Assembly: GCF_000166055.1 (NCBI RefSeq)
Contig: NC_014664.1
Location: 3,441,501 to 3,505,500 of the forward strand
Origin: Rhodomicrobium vannielii ATCC 17100
GTDB lineage: Bacteria > Pseudomonadota > Alphaproteobacteria > Rhizobiales > Rhodomicrobiaceae
DNA: 64,000 nucleotides
Reading direction: 5' to 3'
Shown: in pieces, positions 41,504-51,929 of the stretch
Layout: each line of letters opens with the position of its first letter
Position numbering within the stretch: the first letter of the stretch is position 1
Notes under the pieces: model-generated
What the model saw: only the letters and a program-made list of their open reading frames with translations
What the model was told of the DNA's origin: nothing
Database searches by the model: none
Made by a program: the position numbers and the translations under genes

Positions 41504-44418
41504 GCGAAACGAAAGAAACGGACTCGAAACCGGCGGCTGGCCGCAAGACGATGTCGCTGAATGTGAAGCGGACGGTCGAACAGGGCCACATCCGTCAGAA
41601 TTTCAGCCATGGCCGGTCGAAATCCGTTCTGGTCGAGACGAAGCGCAAGCGCCCCGGCACGGGGCCTGGGGTGGCGGATGAGCCGCAGCAAGCCCAGAAG
41701 CCCGCGCCGCAGAAGCCCGAGCATCGCGCCTTCCAGAAGCCAGGTCCCGAGCAGGGTGGCGACAAGCGGCCGCAGAAGGTTCTGCGCCAGCTCTCCGCCG
41801 GTGAGGTTGACGCACGTGCCCGTGCGCTGGTCGAGTCCCGCAAGCGCGAGGAAATCCTGAAGCGCGAGCGCGAGGTCGAAGACGCACGTCGCCGCGAAGA
41901 AGAGGCTCTGCGCGCGGTCGAAGACAAGAAGCGCGCCGCCGAAGAAGAAGCGGTCGCCAAGAAGCTTGAGGAAGAGAACGCTCAGCTTCGCGCCAAAGAA
42001 GCGGCTGAGCCGAAACCGGAAGCTCCGAAAGAACCCGCGAGACAGGAAGCTGCTCCTGCGGCTCCCGCTCCGCGCCCCACAAGTCGTTCGGCCGAGCCGC
42101 CGCGCCGTGTCGGTCCCGACACCGTGCGCGTTATAGCTCGTCCGCAGGACGACCGACGCCCGCCACGCGCTCCCGCTCCCGATGCTCGCACAGCCGATGC
42201 ACGGCCGACCGATGCACGTGGACCTGCCCGTGATGGAACGCGTCCCGCCGGGGCACGCCCGGATGGCGCCAGGCCTCAGGGTGGTGCCGGCGCTCGCGCT
42301 GGCGCTCCTGGTGCAAGGCCCGGCTTTAACGGTCCTCGCGGTGCCGCCGCCACGCCCGCGTCTTCGATCCCGGAAGTGGCCGCACGTCCCGATAGAACCC
42401 GCGATGTCGACGTCGGCGCTCGGGCCCGTGGTGCCGATACCGAGGAAGACGACCGTCGCGTGAAGCGCGGTCTGCCCGGCAAGGTCGCCACTCCCGCTCC
42501 CGTCAAGAAGACCGTTACGGAGCGGACAGGCCGCCAACGCCTCACGCTTTCGAACGCGCTCGACGATCAGCAGCGCGAACGCAGCCTCGCCTCCCTCAAA
42601 CGCCAGCGCGAACGTCAGAAGCTTCAGGCGTCCGGCGCGCGGCAGGAGCGTGTCAAGATTCAACGCACTGTCATTCTGCCCGAAGCGATCACCATTCAGG
42701 AACTCGCGAACCGCATGGCGGAACGCGCGGTCGACATCATCAAGTTCCTGATGAAGCAGGGCCAGATGCTGAAGATCAACGACGTGATCGACGCCGATAC
42801 CGCCGAACTCGTCGCCGAAGAATTCGGCCATAGCGTGAAGCGCGTCTCGGAAGAGGACGTCGAGGAAGGCTTCATCGGCGAGACCGACGATCCCGATACG
42901 CTTCAGTTCCGTGCGCCTGTCGTCACCATCATGGGTCACGTCGACCACGGTAAGACGTCGCTGCTCGACGCCATCCGCCACGCGAACGTGGTTTCTGGCG
43001 AGGCAGGCGGCATCACGCAGCACATCGGCGCCTATCAGGTGACGACGCCCAGCGGCGCGCCCGTGACCTTCATCGACACCCCTGGCCACGCGGCCTTCAC
43101 CGCGATGCGTGCCCGTGGCGCCAAGGTGACGGACATCGTCGTGCTGGTCGTCGCGGCCGACGACGGCGTCATGCCGCAGACGATCGAAGCCATCAATCAC
43201 GCCAAGGCGGCGGGTGTGCCGATCATCGTCGCCATCAACAAGATCGACAAGCCGGACGCGGATCCCCTGCGTGTGCGCACCGACCTCCTTTCCCACGATA
43301 TCGTCGTGGAAAGCATGGGCGGCGACGTGCTCGAAGTGGAAGTCTCGGCGAAGCAGAAGCTCAATCTCGACAGGCTTCTCCAGGCGATCGCCCTTCAGGC
43401 CGAGGTTCTCGAACTCACGGCCAACCCGGATCGTCCGGCGGAAGGCATCGTCATCGAGGCAAAGCTGGAACGCGGTCGCGGGCCGGTCGGCACCGTGCTC
43501 GTGCAGCGTGGTACGCTGAAGGTTGGGCAGATCGTCGTCGCCGGTCGTGCATGGGGCCGCGTTCGCGCGCTCATCGACGATAAGGGCGCGAACGTGGTTG
43601 CGGCAGGGCCATCGACCCCGGTCGAGGTGCTCGGTTTCGACAGCGCGCCGGATGCGGGCGATCAGCTCGCCGTGGTGGAAACCGAAGCGCGCGCTCGCGA
43701 ATTGACCGAACACCGCCAGCGCAAGCTGCGTGACGTGCGCTCGGTGGGCGCGGGTGCCCGCAGTTCGCTCGAACAGATGATGAAGCAAGCCGCCAAGGGC
43801 GGAAAGAAAGACTTCCTGCTCATCATCAAAGGCGACGTGCAAGGCTCGGTAGAGGCGATCAATTCCGCTCTCGAAAAGCTCGGCACGGACGAGGTCGAGG
43901 CGCGCATCATCCACTGGGGCGTGGGCGGCATCACGTCCTCGGACGTGGCGTTGGCCGAAGCCTCGGGCGCTGTCATCATCGCCTTCAACGTCCGCGCGGA
44001 CGCGCAGGCGAAGCAGCAGGCCGAGCGCGACGGCATCGAAATCCGCTACTACAACATCATCTACGACCTCGTGGACGATGTGAAAAAGGCGATGTCGGGC
44101 CTGCTTGCGCCGATCACGCGCGAAGAGTTCCTCGGCAATGCCGAAATCCTCGAGGTGTTCAACATCTCGAAGGTTGGCAAGGTCGCGGGTTGCCGTGTCA
44201 CGGAAGGCAAGGTCGAGCGCGGAGCGAGCGTGCGTCTGGTGCGCGACCACGTGGTTATCCACGAGGGCAAGCTTTCCACGCTCAAGCGCTTCAAGGACGA
44301 AGTCAAGGAAGTGGTCGTCGGGCAGGAATGCGGCATGGCCTTCGAGGGCAATCAAGACCTCAAGGCCGGCGACACGATCGAGTGCTTCCGCACCCATATC
44401 GAAACGCGGAGCCTGTAA
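41500..44418 (+). CDS. infB: Translation initiation factor IF-2
   Basis: 972 residues. A long charged N-terminal region, rich in Arg, Ala, Pro and Glu (to about residue 390), precedes the IF-2 core: the switch helix region ([20 protein letters not shown]), the GTPase G1 [17 protein letters not shown]3 [11 protein letters not shown]4 INKIDKP, and domains II-IV ending SLYRTHIE-like. It brings initiator tRNA to the 30S subunit. It is the last gene of the operon, followed by a terminator. The repeated [15 protein letters not shown] segment near residue 230 is low-complexity. Confidence 0.97.
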   Translation: MSETKETDSKPAAGRKTMSLNVKRTVEQGHIRQNFSHGRSKSVLVETKRKRPGTGPGVADEPQQAQKPAPQKPEHRAFQKPGPEQGGDKRPQKVLRQLSAGEVDARARALVESRKREEILKREREVEDARRREEEALRAVEDKKRAAEEEAVAKKLEEENAQLRAKEAAEPKPEAPKEPARQEAAPAAPAPRPTSRSAEPPRRVGPDTVRVIARPQDDRRPPRAPAPDARTADARPTDARGPARDGTRPAGARPDGARPQGGAGARAGAPGARPGFNGPRGAAATPASSIPEVAARPDRTRDVDVGARARGADTEEDDRRVKRGLPGKVATPAPVKKTVTERTGRQRLTLSNALDDQQRERSLASLKRQRERQKLQASGARQERVKIQRTVILPEAITIQELANRMAERAVDIIKFLMKQGQMLKINDVIDADTAELVAEEFGHSVKRVSEEDVEEGFIGETDDPDTLQFRAPVVTIMGHVDHGKTSLLDAIRHANVVSGEAGGITQHIGAYQVTTPSGAPVTFIDTPGHAAFTAMRARGAKVTDIVVLVVAADDGVMPQTIEAINHAKAAGVPIIVAINKIDKPDADPLRVRTDLLSHDIVVESMGGDVLEVEVSAKQKLNLDRLLQAIALQAEVLELTANPDRPAEGIVIEAKLERGRGPVGTVLVQRGTLKVGQIVVAGRAWGRVRALIDDKGANVVAAGPSTPVEVLGFDSAPDAGDQLAVVETEARARELTEHRQRKLRDVRSVGAGARSSLEQMMKQAAKGGKKDFLLIIKGDVQGSVEAINSALEKLGTDEVEARIIHWGVGGITSSDVALAEASGAVIIAFNVRADAQAKQQAERDGIEIRYYNIIYDLVDDVKKAMSGLLAPITREEFLGNAEILEVFNISKVGKVAGCRVTEGKVERGASVRLVRDHVVIHEGKLSTLKRFKDEVKEVVVGQECGMAFEGNQDLKAGDTIECFRTHIETRSL

Positions 44419-44492
44419 TACCGGGGCGCGGCGCGCCTCGGCAGATTTCGCAAGCGGCGCGCCGAGTTAGCGCGACATCGTTCGACATTAAG

Positions 44493-44518
44493 AAAGCGGC
44501 GAATATCGCCGCTTTTTT
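44493..44518 (+). terminator. Rho-independent terminator after infB
   Basis: AAAGCGGCGA (44493-44502) pairs perfectly with TCGCCGCTTT (44506-44515) over a 3-base loop, and the run continues to six T. It ends the rimP-infB operon. Confidence 0.9.
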
Positions 44519-44671
44519 GCATCTTGGGCCGCGCTTAACGAACACAAGCGCATTCCATTGTTCGCGCATTTATCGCGAAAGCCGTCGTTTGTTTTGGGCA
44601 CGCTACGGATTTCGCTCTGCCTTGACTGTGCGTCACACGTCGTTACACCGTAGCCAGAAATTACGCAGCCG

Positions 44672-44899
44672 TCAGCCCTTCGCGCGCTGGCGCTCAAGAT
44701 GACGACGCAGCGAGGCCGCCGCGTTGATATACGGCTCCTGATACGCCACGCTCCAGTATTTCAGTTCTTCGATGCGGATCGGCTCGTCGGTCACGGCGCA
44801 ACGCACATACGCGCCGTGCTTCAGCACCTGAAACTCGCCGTCGAGATAGCGGATTTTTGCTTCCTGCCCGAAAGCGAAGGGGCGCTCCATGCGATTCAT
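44672..44899 (-). CDS. DUF2093 small protein
   Basis: 75 residues with the family text PFAFGQEAKIRYLDGEFQVL, then YVRCAVTDEPIRIEELKYWS and NAAASLRRH. DUF2093 proteins occur in alphaproteobacteria, often beside xseA; here it lies 12 bases after xseA on the same strand, so they form an operon. The function is unknown. Confidence 0.85.
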   Translation of the reverse strand: MNRMERPFAFGQEAKIRYLDGEFQVLKHGAYVRCAVTDEPIRIEELKYWSVAYQEPYINAAASLRRHLERQRAKG

Positions 44900-44911
44900 C
44901 TCTGTCGATCC

Positions 44912-46501
44912 TTAAAGCAGCGTGCCCTGCCCGTCCTTGTCCTTGGAAGTCGCGCGCCGGGGTACTTGCGCAGCTGAGCGTCGGCGCGACGCCGAAGTGT
45001 CGGCTTCCGCGTCGGCGGCGGCCCTGTGAGCCTGAACGTGACCATCCGCGAATTCGATGTCAAGAGCGGCGGCGGCAGACACCGATGCGGCGCGGCGTAT
45101 CACCCGGCCGTCCGCGTCTCGCACGAGCGCGAAGCCGCGTTCGAGCACGCTCTTGTGGCTAAGGCTCTGGAGAAGCTGGCCCAACGCGGCGAGCCGCTGC
45201 CTGTGGCGGTGCGCGAGGTTCGTCACGGCCTGATCGGCGCGGGCCGCGAGCATGAGAAGCCGCTCTATCCCGCGTTGCGTCGGCGTGGCGAGAAGGCCCG
45301 CGTTGAGGCGCTCGGCGCGGACGGTCCAGCGCTCGCGCTTGCGGACGATCACATCACGGAAGGCCCGGGCGTTGAAGGTGGCGGCGCGGCCGAGACGCTC
45401 GCGGGCCTCGACGATGGGCCGCGCGACGAGGCGCGGCGAGAGGCGCACGGCGGAGCGTTCGAAACGTCCGCGCGAGCGCTCCGTGAAATAGATGAGCGCC
45501 TGCCCGAGCCGCGCACCAGCCGTGTCGAGGCGCTGGCGCGGCACCTGAAGAAGCGTATGTGGGCGCGGCAGCCCGCGTTCCGCGCCGCGAAACTCCGCGC
45601 GCAACTGTTCGAGGTTGCGGCGGACGCAGCGCCGCGCGCGCTCGATGCACTCGCCGAGGCGGATTATGAGGTCGGCGTGCTTCGGCACGGCCCATTCTGC
45701 GGCCTTGGTGGGGGTCGGCGCGCGGGCGTCGGCGACGAGGTCGATCAGCGTCCAGTCGGTCTCATGGCCGACGGCGGAAATCAGCGGGATGGCGCTTTCG
45801 GCGGCGGCGCGCACCACGGCTTCCTCGTTGAAGCCCCACAGGTCTTCGAGGCTGCCCCCGCCGCGCGCAACGATGAGCAGATCGGGCCTCGGCAGCGGCC
45901 CAAAACCGTCGAGCGCGTTGAAGCCACGGATCGCGGCGGAAACCTCCGCGCCGCAAGTTTCGCCCTGCACGCGTACCGGCCACACGATGACGCGCGTCGG
46001 GCAGCGCTCGGTGAAGCCGTGCAGCATGTCGCGGATGACCGCGCCCGTCGGCGACGTCACGATGCCGACGACTTCGGGCCAGAACGGCAGCGGCCGCTTG
46101 CGGCTCTCGTCGAACAGCCCCTCGGCGGCGAGCTTCTTCTTGCGCTCTTCGAGCAGCGCCATGAGCGCGCCCGCGCCCGCCGGTTCGAGTTGCTCGATGA
46201 CGATCTGATAGCTCGACTTGCCGGGGAAGGTGGTGATGCGGCCCGTGACGATCACCTCAAGCCCTTCCTCGGGCTTGAATTTGAGGTGGCTGAACGTGCC
46301 GCGCCAGATAACCGCGTCGATGCGCGCCTTGTCGTCCTTGAGACAAAGATAGGCGTGGCCGGAGCTGTGCTGCCCGCGATAGCCGGAGATTTCACCGCGC
46401 AGACGCACGAGGCCGTAAGCGTCCTCCACCGTGCGCTTGATGGCGAAGGAAAGCTCGGAGACTGTGAATTCCGCGATGTTCGAAAGAAGCTCCGCCTGCA
46501 T
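44912..46501 (-). CDS. xseA: Exodeoxyribonuclease VII large subunit
   Basis: 529 residues from ATG at 46501. N-terminal OB fold ([40 protein letters not shown]) and the XseA catalytic region ([73 protein letters not shown]). A long helical, Arg-rich part follows, as usual. With XseB it degrades single-stranded DNA from both ends. No xseB is in the window. A Ser/Arg/Lys-rich tail closes it. Confidence 0.94.
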   Translation of the reverse strand: MQAELLSNIAEFTVSELSFAIKRTVEDAYGLVRLRGEISGYRGQHSSGHAYLCLKDDKARIDAVIWRGTFSHLKFKPEEGLEVIVTGRITTFPGKSSYQIVIEQLEPAGAGALMALLEERKKKLAAEGLFDESRKRPLPFWPEVVGIVTSPTGAVIRDMLHGFTERCPTRVIVWPVRVQGETCGAEVSAAIRGFNALDGFGPLPRPDLLIVARGGGSLEDLWGFNEEAVVRAAAESAIPLISAVGHETDWTLIDLVADARAPTPTKAAEWAVPKHADLIIRLGECIERARRCVRRNLEQLRAEFRGAERGLPRPHTLLQVPRQRLDTAGARLGQALIYFTERSRGRFERSAVRLSPRLVARPIVEARERLGRAATFNARAFRDVIVRKRERWTVRAERLNAGLLATPTQRGIERLLMLAARADQAVTNLAHRHRQRLAALGQLLQSLSHKSVLERGFALVRDADGRVIRRAASVSAAAALDIEFADGHVQAHRAAADAEADTSASRRRSAAQVPRRATSKDKDGQGTLL

Positions 46502-46584
46502 GCGGCTAACATGGACGCGCCCGGGCGGGATGTCCAGAGTCGGGGTGGCGTGAGCTGTGGGTGGCGATGCCGTAAATCGTATGC

Positions 46585-46620
46585 CGAATCGAACTCGATT
46601 TGACGCAGGCCGATCTGGCG
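46585..46620. repeat. Dispersed intergenic repeat, copy A
   Basis: CGAATCG-AA-CTCGATTTGACGC, then AGGCCGATCTGGCG. It closely matches copy B at 51267 and more loosely copy C at 56447. It lies about 85 bases upstream of xseA. The family looks like a short interspersed repeat of the genome. Confidence 0.6.
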
Positions 46621-46713
46621 GGATGCCGCACGTGGGAACGGCCACCCGCGACGCCGCGCGGACGCATGGCGATGCGGGCGCGTGCCCGCATCGTGCCGTC
46701 GCAGGTTCACACG

Positions 46714-46742
46714 GAAACAAAAGACGGCGCCGCGAGGCGCCG
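46714..46742 (-). terminator. Rho-independent terminator of the outer-membrane protein gene
   Basis: CGGCGCC (46725-46731) pairs with GGCGCCG (46736-46742) over a 4-base loop. Read leftward it is followed by TCTTTTG. A second small hairpin (AGTCCG/CGGACT, 46750-46770) overlaps the stop of the gene. Confidence 0.65.
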
Positions 46743-46768
46743 CTTCCGAAGTCCGGATGGGGTACGGA

Positions 46769-47569
46769 CTATTTCAGGGGCTCGTAGATGCTGCCGCCGA
46801 AGACCTTGTAGTCGACGGAGAGCTTCACAGTGTCCGTCTCGGTCTCGATCTTGGTCTTGGACGCCGGGAAGTATGCATAAGCGGCATAATCAGCGGTTTC
46901 GTCGGCCTTGTCGAAACGAAGATATTCCACACCAATCGAGAAGCGATTATCGATGGCATACTTTACACCGCCACCGTAAACGAGACCGCCGGTGGTCGCA
47001 TCGAAACCAGACGTACGATTCGCAGAGGGGGTTGTGACGGGGCTCCAGGAAGGCTTCGTATTGCAGCCGCCGTAACCGCCCGTTATCAAAGCGTCAGGGC
47101 AGCCGAACTTGTAAGATAGGCTCGTCCATCCGTAACCGACGGTGGCGTAAGGAAGTACCTTGCCAAAGGAATAGCCAAGAATAGCACGGACCGTGCCGAA
47201 TTTGTCGATACTGGTCGTCTCATTGAGGTAGTTGCCGTCGCGCTCGGTCTTCTCGAGATTGGCAGCTGAAATGTCGGCAACGACACCGACGACGATCTTA
47301 TCGAACTGATAATTGTAGCCGATCTGACCACCGACGAAGCCGCCTTCAAGATCCGGGCGCGGCGCGCCGCCGTTAGCATGGGATGGCGTCCCAGGAAAAT
47401 CGATGGAGTCCCAAGCGTACCCGCCATGCGCGCCAACATAGAGGCCGGTCCAGATCGCGGGCGCTTCATAAACCGGCGCGTCCTTCAGGCTGCCCTTGTA
47501 GAGATCGGCCGCGAAAGCCGACGACGAGAGCGCAACGAAGCTCGCTACACCCAACAAAATCTTTTTCAT
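46769..47569 (-). CDS. Outer-membrane beta-barrel protein (Omp25/31-like)
   Basis: 266 residues. A signal peptide (ILLGVASFVALSSSAFAADL) is followed by alternating beta-barrel text: APAIWTGLYVGAHGGYAWDS, GGFVGGQIGYNYQFDKIVVG, RAILGYSFGKVLPYATVGYG and the end SIGVEYLRFDKADETADYA...VDYKVFGG. This is the small eight-stranded porin-like family common in Rhizobiales. Its role is structural in the envelope or undefined. It stands alone with its own terminator. Confidence 0.87.
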   Translation of the reverse strand: MKKILLGVASFVALSSSAFAADLYKGSLKDAPVYEAPAIWTGLYVGAHGGYAWDSIDFPGTPSHANGGAPRPDLEGGFVGGQIGYNYQFDKIVVGVVADISAANLEKTERDGNYLNETTSIDKFGTVRAILGYSFGKVLPYATVGYGWTSLSYKFGCPDALITGGYGGCNTKPSWSPVTTPSANRTSGFDATTGGLVYGGGVKYAIDNRFSIGVEYLRFDKADETADYAAYAYFPASKTKIETETDTVKLSVDYKVFGGSIYEPLK

Positions 47570-48024
47570 AAATCCCCCAAAAAGCCGAGACGGCCACGCA
47601 CAGGCGTGAGCTATTCAAACGAGTAACCTCGGGAGAATCCGCTGGTTACTAACCGTGGGTTGTGGCCATCAGCGGGAAGGCTTCTACGTAAAATTGCAAT
47701 CCAATATACCTGCTTGAATTATAGGGGCTTAGGCCGTCATGATAGGCCGTGCCTATGATGCAAATGAGCCACAGCTTCATTCCAATATTGAAGGTCTTTT
47801 GCATTCCAGCCCGCCGCCCGCTCAAGCCGCCCCATCCTGTTGATTCAGATCAAGAACTTCGACGCGCCGTCTTGGGCCGTGCCTGCAACAGGACCCCGCG
47901 TCAGAATCGACTTCCCATTCAGCCCGACATGGGGTTTTGTAGCGGCATGTTTTTCCTCTCGTCCGTCCGCCGGGCGAGGCAAGCTTGGCGCGCGAGAGCG
48001 CCTAACATCCGCGAAGAGCCCGAA
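47570..48024. other. Gene-free stretch between the outer-membrane protein gene and argG
   Basis: It must hold the leftward promoter of the outer-membrane protein gene and the rightward promoter of argG. The frame of argG stays open upstream to 47749, but that part lacks protein-like character and a good ribosome site. I see no RNA gene. Confidence 0.5.
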
Positions 48025-49254
48025 ATGTCCGACAAGAAAAGCATCAAGAAAGTCGTCCTCGCCTATTCCGGCGGCCTCGACACGTCGATCATCCTGAAAT
48101 GGCTGCAAGTCACCTATGGCTGCGAAGTCGTGACCTTCACCGCCGATCTCGGGCAGGGCGAAGAGCTTGAGCCCGCGCGCAGAAAGGCCGAATTGCTCGG
48201 CATCCAGCAGATCTATATCGAGGATCTGCGCGAGGAGTTCGTGCGCGATTACGTGTTCCCGATGTTCCGCGCGAACGCCGTCTATGAAGGAATTTACCTG
48301 CTCGGCACGTCCATCGCGCGGCCGCTCATCGCCAAGCGCCAGATCGAGATCGCACATGAGACGGGCGCGGACGCGGTCTGTCACGGCGCGACCGGCAAGG
48401 GCAACGATCAGGTGCGCTTCGAGCTGTCTTATTACGCGCTCGACCCGAACATCACCGTCGTTGCGCCGTGGCGCGAGTGGGATTTCAAGTCTCGCACGGC
48501 GCTGATCGACTTCGCGGAGAAGAACCAGATCCTCGTGACGAAGGACAAGCGCGGCGACGCACCGTTCTCGGTGGACGCGAACCTGTTGCACACTTCGTCC
48601 GAGGGCAAGCTGCTCGAAGACCCCGCCGTCGAAGCGCCGGACTACGTCTATCAGCGCACGGTGTCGCCCGAGGACGCGCCGAACACGCCGGAAATCATCG
48701 AAGTCGGCTTCGAAAAGGGCGACGCGGTGTCGATCAACGGCGAGCGGCTTTCGCCCGCGACGCTGCTTACGACGCTCAACGAATATGGCCGCAAGCATGG
48801 CATCGGCCGGCTCGACCTCGTCGAGAACCGCTACGTCGGTATGAAATCGCGCGGCGTGTACGAGACGCCCGGCGGCACGATCCTGCTTCAGGCGCATCGC
48901 GGCATCGAAAGCATCACGCTCGACAGGGGCGCGGCGCATCTGAAGGACGAGTTGATGCCGAAATATGCCGAGCTGATCTACAACGGCTTCTGGTTCTCAC
49001 CCGAGCGCGAGATGCTGCAAGCGGCCATCGACAAGAGCCAGGAATTCGTCACCGGCGCCGTGCGGCTGAAGCTCTACAAGGGAAGTGCGCATGTGGTCGG
49101 TCGCGAAAGCCCGTTCTCGCTTTACAATCAGGAGCTTGTGACGTTCGAGGAAGGCGCGGTCGCCTACGACCAGCACGACGCGGCGGGCTTCATCAAGCTG
49201 AACGCACTGCGCCTGCGGCTCACCGGCGCGCGCCGGAACAAGGGCACGCTCTGA
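48025..49254 (+). CDS. argG: Argininosuccinate synthase
   Basis: 409 residues from ATG at 48025. Signature text: [20 protein letters not shown] (the ATP pyrophosphatase loop), [31 protein letters not shown], and [20 protein letters not shown]. It joins citrulline and aspartate using ATP to give argininosuccinate in arginine biosynthesis. The length is normal. Two hairpins follow the stop. Confidence 0.97.
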   Translation: MSDKKSIKKVVLAYSGGLDTSIILKWLQVTYGCEVVTFTADLGQGEELEPARRKAELLGIQQIYIEDLREEFVRDYVFPMFRANAVYEGIYLLGTSIARPLIAKRQIEIAHETGADAVCHGATGKGNDQVRFELSYYALDPNITVVAPWREWDFKSRTALIDFAEKNQILVTKDKRGDAPFSVDANLLHTSSEGKLLEDPAVEAPDYVYQRTVSPEDAPNTPEIIEVGFEKGDAVSINGERLSPATLLTTLNEYGRKHGIGRLDLVENRYVGMKSRGVYETPGGTILLQAHRGIESITLDRGAAHLKDELMPKYAELIYNGFWFSPEREMLQAAIDKSQEFVTGAVRLKLYKGSAHVVGRESPFSLYNQELVTFEEGAVAYDQHDAAGFIKLNALRLRLTGARRNKGTL

Positions 49255-49264
49255 GTTTTTGCAT

Positions 49265-49300
49265 AGCTTGTCATGTCCGCAGGATCGGATATGACAAGCT
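49265..49300 (+). other. Strong hairpin after argG
   Basis: AGCTTGTCAT (49265-49274) and ATGACAAGCT (49291-49300) are perfect inverted arms, with a further TCCG/CGGA pair inside. There is no T run on either strand, so it is not a classic terminator; it could protect the 3' end of the message or be a protein site. Confidence 0.5.
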
Positions 49301-49351
49301 TGCACGCAGTTCCATCGGGCCTAGGTCGCGCGCGAATGCCGAATTCAAGCC

Positions 49352-49385
49352 CTCGCGGCTAGAGCAAGTCGCGAGAGGTTTTTTC
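49352..49385 (+). terminator. Rho-independent terminator after argG
   Basis: CTCGCG (49352-49357) pairs with CGCGAG (49370-49375) over a 12-base loop, followed by AGG and six T. It is the likely end of the argG message. The rest of the gap to gltA (to 49679) holds no gene and must carry the gltA promoter. Confidence 0.7.
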
Positions 49386-49679
49386 GTGGCTCTCGCGAAT
49401 CGCCCCGGAATTAAAGCCGCAGGCTGACGAAAGCGCTCGACTTTTCGTGAGGTTGCGCCTCTGGCGTGCAGCATGCCTTAAATGTGACATGCAGGCGTCG
49501 GGAACGCGCAGGCATCCCCCGCATTGACGTGCGAAAAGCCGGGATTGCGCTCGCGATAATGTGCGATTGCACGCAAAGTGTGCAGTGCAAAATGTGCTAG
49601 CCAATTAGGCGATGGCGTGTCACCCTCACGACACCCTACGCGCCTCCCGCGCGCGGCATAACGTCACCAGGAGGCGAGC

Positions 49680-51017
49680 ATGAGCTCGACCGATACCAAC
49701 TCCGCACATCACAAGGGTGACGCCAAGCCTAACGGCTCGGCTACCTTGATCCTCCAGAACAAGCAGATCGAACTGCCGGTCTATTCCGGCTCCGTCGGCC
49801 CCGACGTGGTCGACATATCCAAACTCTACGGGCAATCCGGCGCCTTCACCTACGACCCGGGCTTCACCTCGACAGCGTCGTGCAAATCCGACATCACCTT
49901 CATCGACGGCGACAAGGGCGTTCTTCTCTATCGCGGCTATCCGATCGATCAGCTCGCGGAGAACGGCAACTTCCTTGAGACGTGCCATCTTCTTCTGTAT
50001 GGGGAATTGCCGAACAAGCAGGAATATCTGCAATTCCGCAATCGTGTGACCTACCACACGATGATCCACGAGCAGATGAACAAGTTCTTCTCCGGCTTCC
50101 GCCGCGACGCGCACCCGATGGCCGTCATGGTGGGCACCGTCGGCGCGCTCGCCGCGTTCTATCACGACTCCATCGACATCAACGATCCGGTGCAGCGCGA
50201 CCTCGCGGCCATCCGCATGATCGCGAAGATGCCGACCATCGCGGCGACGGCGTTCAAATACTCCATCGGCCAGCCGTTCATCTACCCGAACAACCAACTC
50301 GATTACGCGTCGAACTTCCTCTACATGATGTTCGCGGTGCCGTGCGAAGAGTACAAGGTCAATCCCGTGCTCAGCCGCGCGATGGACCGTATCTTCGTGC
50401 TCCACGCGGACCATGAGCAAAACGCGTCCACCTCCACGGTGCGGCTCGCGGGCTCGTCCGGCGCAAACCCATTCGCATGTATCGCAGCCGGCATCGCCTG
50501 CCTGTGGGGGCCGGCGCATGGCGGCGCAAACGAGGCGGCGCTGAAGATGCTGATGGAGATCGGCACGGTCGACCGCATCCCCGAGTTCATCAAGCGCGCG
50601 AAGGACAAGAACGACAATTTCCGTCTGTCGGGCTTCGGCCACCGCGTCTACAAGAACTACGATCCGCGCGCTCGCGTGATGCAGAAGACCTGCAAGGAAG
50701 TGCTCGACATCGTCGGCGTCAAGAACGACCCGCTGCTTCAGGTGGCGCTTGAGCTTGAACGCATCGCGCTTGAAGACGAATACTTCGTCGAGAAGAAGCT
50801 CTATCCGAATATCGACTTCTACTCCGGCATCACGCTTAAGGCGCTCGGCTTCCCGACCTCAATGTTCACCGTGCTCTTCGCGGTAGCGCGCACGGTCGGC
50901 TGGATCGCGCAGTGGAAAGAAATGATCGCCGACCCGGAGCAGAAGATCGGTCGCCCGCGTCAGCTTTACATCGGCGAGCCGCAGCGCGATTACGTGCCGC
51001 TGGATCTTCGCCCGTAA
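49680..51017 (+). CDS. gltA: Citrate synthase
   Basis: 445 residues with AGGAGGCGAGC before the ATG. Type II citrate synthase text: [39 protein letters not shown], the active-site His/Asp segments around [30 protein letters not shown] and [17 protein letters not shown]. It condenses acetyl-CoA with oxaloacetate at the entry of the TCA cycle. Length is normal; it is a single-gene unit. Confidence 0.97.
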   Translation: MSSTDTNSAHHKGDAKPNGSATLILQNKQIELPVYSGSVGPDVVDISKLYGQSGAFTYDPGFTSTASCKSDITFIDGDKGVLLYRGYPIDQLAENGNFLETCHLLLYGELPNKQEYLQFRNRVTYHTMIHEQMNKFFSGFRRDAHPMAVMVGTVGALAAFYHDSIDINDPVQRDLAAIRMIAKMPTIAATAFKYSIGQPFIYPNNQLDYASNFLYMMFAVPCEEYKVNPVLSRAMDRIFVLHADHEQNASTSTVRLAGSSGANPFACIAAGIACLWGPAHGGANEAALKMLMEIGTVDRIPEFIKRAKDKNDNFRLSGFGHRVYKNYDPRARVMQKTCKEVLDIVGVKNDPLLQVALELERIALEDEYFVEKKLYPNIDFYSGITLKALGFPTSMFTVLFAVARTVGWIAQWKEMIADPEQKIGRPRQLYIGEPQRDYVPLDLRP

Positions 51018-51026
51018 AAACGGAAG

Positions 51027-51055
51027 GGTGCGTTTCGCCTGAGGCGCACCTTTTT
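51027..51055 (+). terminator. Rho-independent terminator after gltA
   Basis: GGTGCG (51027-51032) pairs with CGCACC (51045-51050), followed by five T. Confidence 0.75.
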
Positions 51056-51104
51056 CTCCGCCGACGACGTCCGCGTTTTGCCACGCGACCGGCGGACAAC
51101 AAAA

Positions 51105-51140
51105 CGGCCAGAACCGATTCACGGTTCCGGCCGAGTTTTT
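51105..51140. terminator. Bidirectional terminator between gltA and the convergent hypothetical gene
   Basis: CGGCC-A-GAACCG (51105-51116) pairs with CGGTTC-C-GGCCG (51122-51133) except for one mismatch. It is followed by AGTTTTT on the forward strand and by TTTTG on the reverse strand, so it can end both converging messages. Confidence 0.75.
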
Positions 51141-51266
51141 ACCCGATAGGCACAAGCGGTGCGCATACTCGCGAAGGTGCTTCGCTCCAAGACGCTACAG
51201 CATCGCGCACAAAATCAAGCGCAGCGCGACGCTGTAAGTCTGGGTATCGATCAGATTTCTCTGTGT

Positions 51267-51300
51267 CGAATCGGGCTCGATTTGACGCAGACTGATCTAG
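51267..51300. repeat. Dispersed intergenic repeat, copy B
   Basis: CGAATCGGGCTCGATTTGAC, then GCAGACTGATCTAG; it matches copy A at 46585 in most positions. It overlaps the stop codon of the hypothetical gene at 51297, so the repeat supplies the stop. Confidence 0.6.
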
Positions 51301-51902
51301 ACGTCGAAGTGCAGGAGCGCCCAAAGCCCCAAAAGGACCGCGCCCGCGCCGCCGCCATAGGCAAGCGTCGTGTTCAGCTGTTCCGGCGCAAGATGAAGAT
51401 ACTGGACAGCGCCGAATCCAGCGCCCGCCCCGAGCAACGCACCAACCAGCGTCAGCACAACGAATTTCACCCACCCACGGAAGAAGCCCTTCTTGACCGG
51501 CTCGCCGTCAACCTTCTTGCGGCGACCCATGGGGGGAAGCGCGTTCCGATTGGGATTGCCCGCCTTCTTCGGCGCGGCGGTTTTCTCGACGGGCGCGGCC
51601 GGAGCAACCGGAGTCTCAACCGCCACAACCTCGGCCTCGACGGCTGGAGTCTGTATTTCCGCCGCCTGTTCGTTGCTTTCCGCCTGCCAATGCGGCGGAA
51701 GCGGCGGCTTGCGACCGGGCTCGAATGCGGGAGCTGCGGGTGCTTCCGCGACGGGTTCCGCAAAGGTCACTTCCGGCGCGAACGTCGCCACCGATTCGAC
51801 CTGAGCCACGGCGGGAGCAGGTGACTCCTCGGCCGGTTTCGGCGCGGCTCCGCTGGCCACGCGTTGTGCTTCTTCCTGCTGACGCACGAGATCTGGATCC
51901 AT
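51297..51902 (-). CDS. Hypothetical membrane protein with a Pro/Ala-rich N-terminus
   Basis: 201 residues. The first 120 are Ala, Pro, Val and Glu-rich and disordered-looking. A short basic stretch (GRRKKVDGEPVKKGFFRG) precedes two hydrophobic helices (FVVLTLVGALLGAGAGFGAV and LAYGGGAGAVLLGLWALL). It is likely anchored by the C-terminus with the disordered part in the cytoplasm. It follows aapM on the same strand after 27 bases, where an aapP ATPase gene would be expected; it has no ATPase motif. Confidence 0.6.
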   Translation of the reverse strand: MDPDLVRQQEEAQRVASGAAPKPAEESPAPAVAQVESVATFAPEVTFAEPVAEAPAAPAFEPGRKPPLPPHWQAESNEQAAEIQTPAVEAEVVAVETPVAPAAPVEKTAAPKKAGNPNRNALPPMGRRKKVDGEPVKKGFFRGWVKFVVLTLVGALLGAGAGFGAVQYLHLAPEQLNTTLAYGGGAGAVLLGLWALLHFDV

Positions 51903-51929
51903 AACGTATTCCCCCGGAAATAATCCTGT

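Noticed and set aside
41488-44397. Long reverse-strand frame opposite infB
   Set aside because: A 969-residue open frame made by codon bias of infB; composition is His/Asp/Arg-rich and without motifs.
44912-46603. Forward-strand gene opposite xseA
   Set aside because: A shadow of xseA: Arg/Ala/Gly-rich with no family text.
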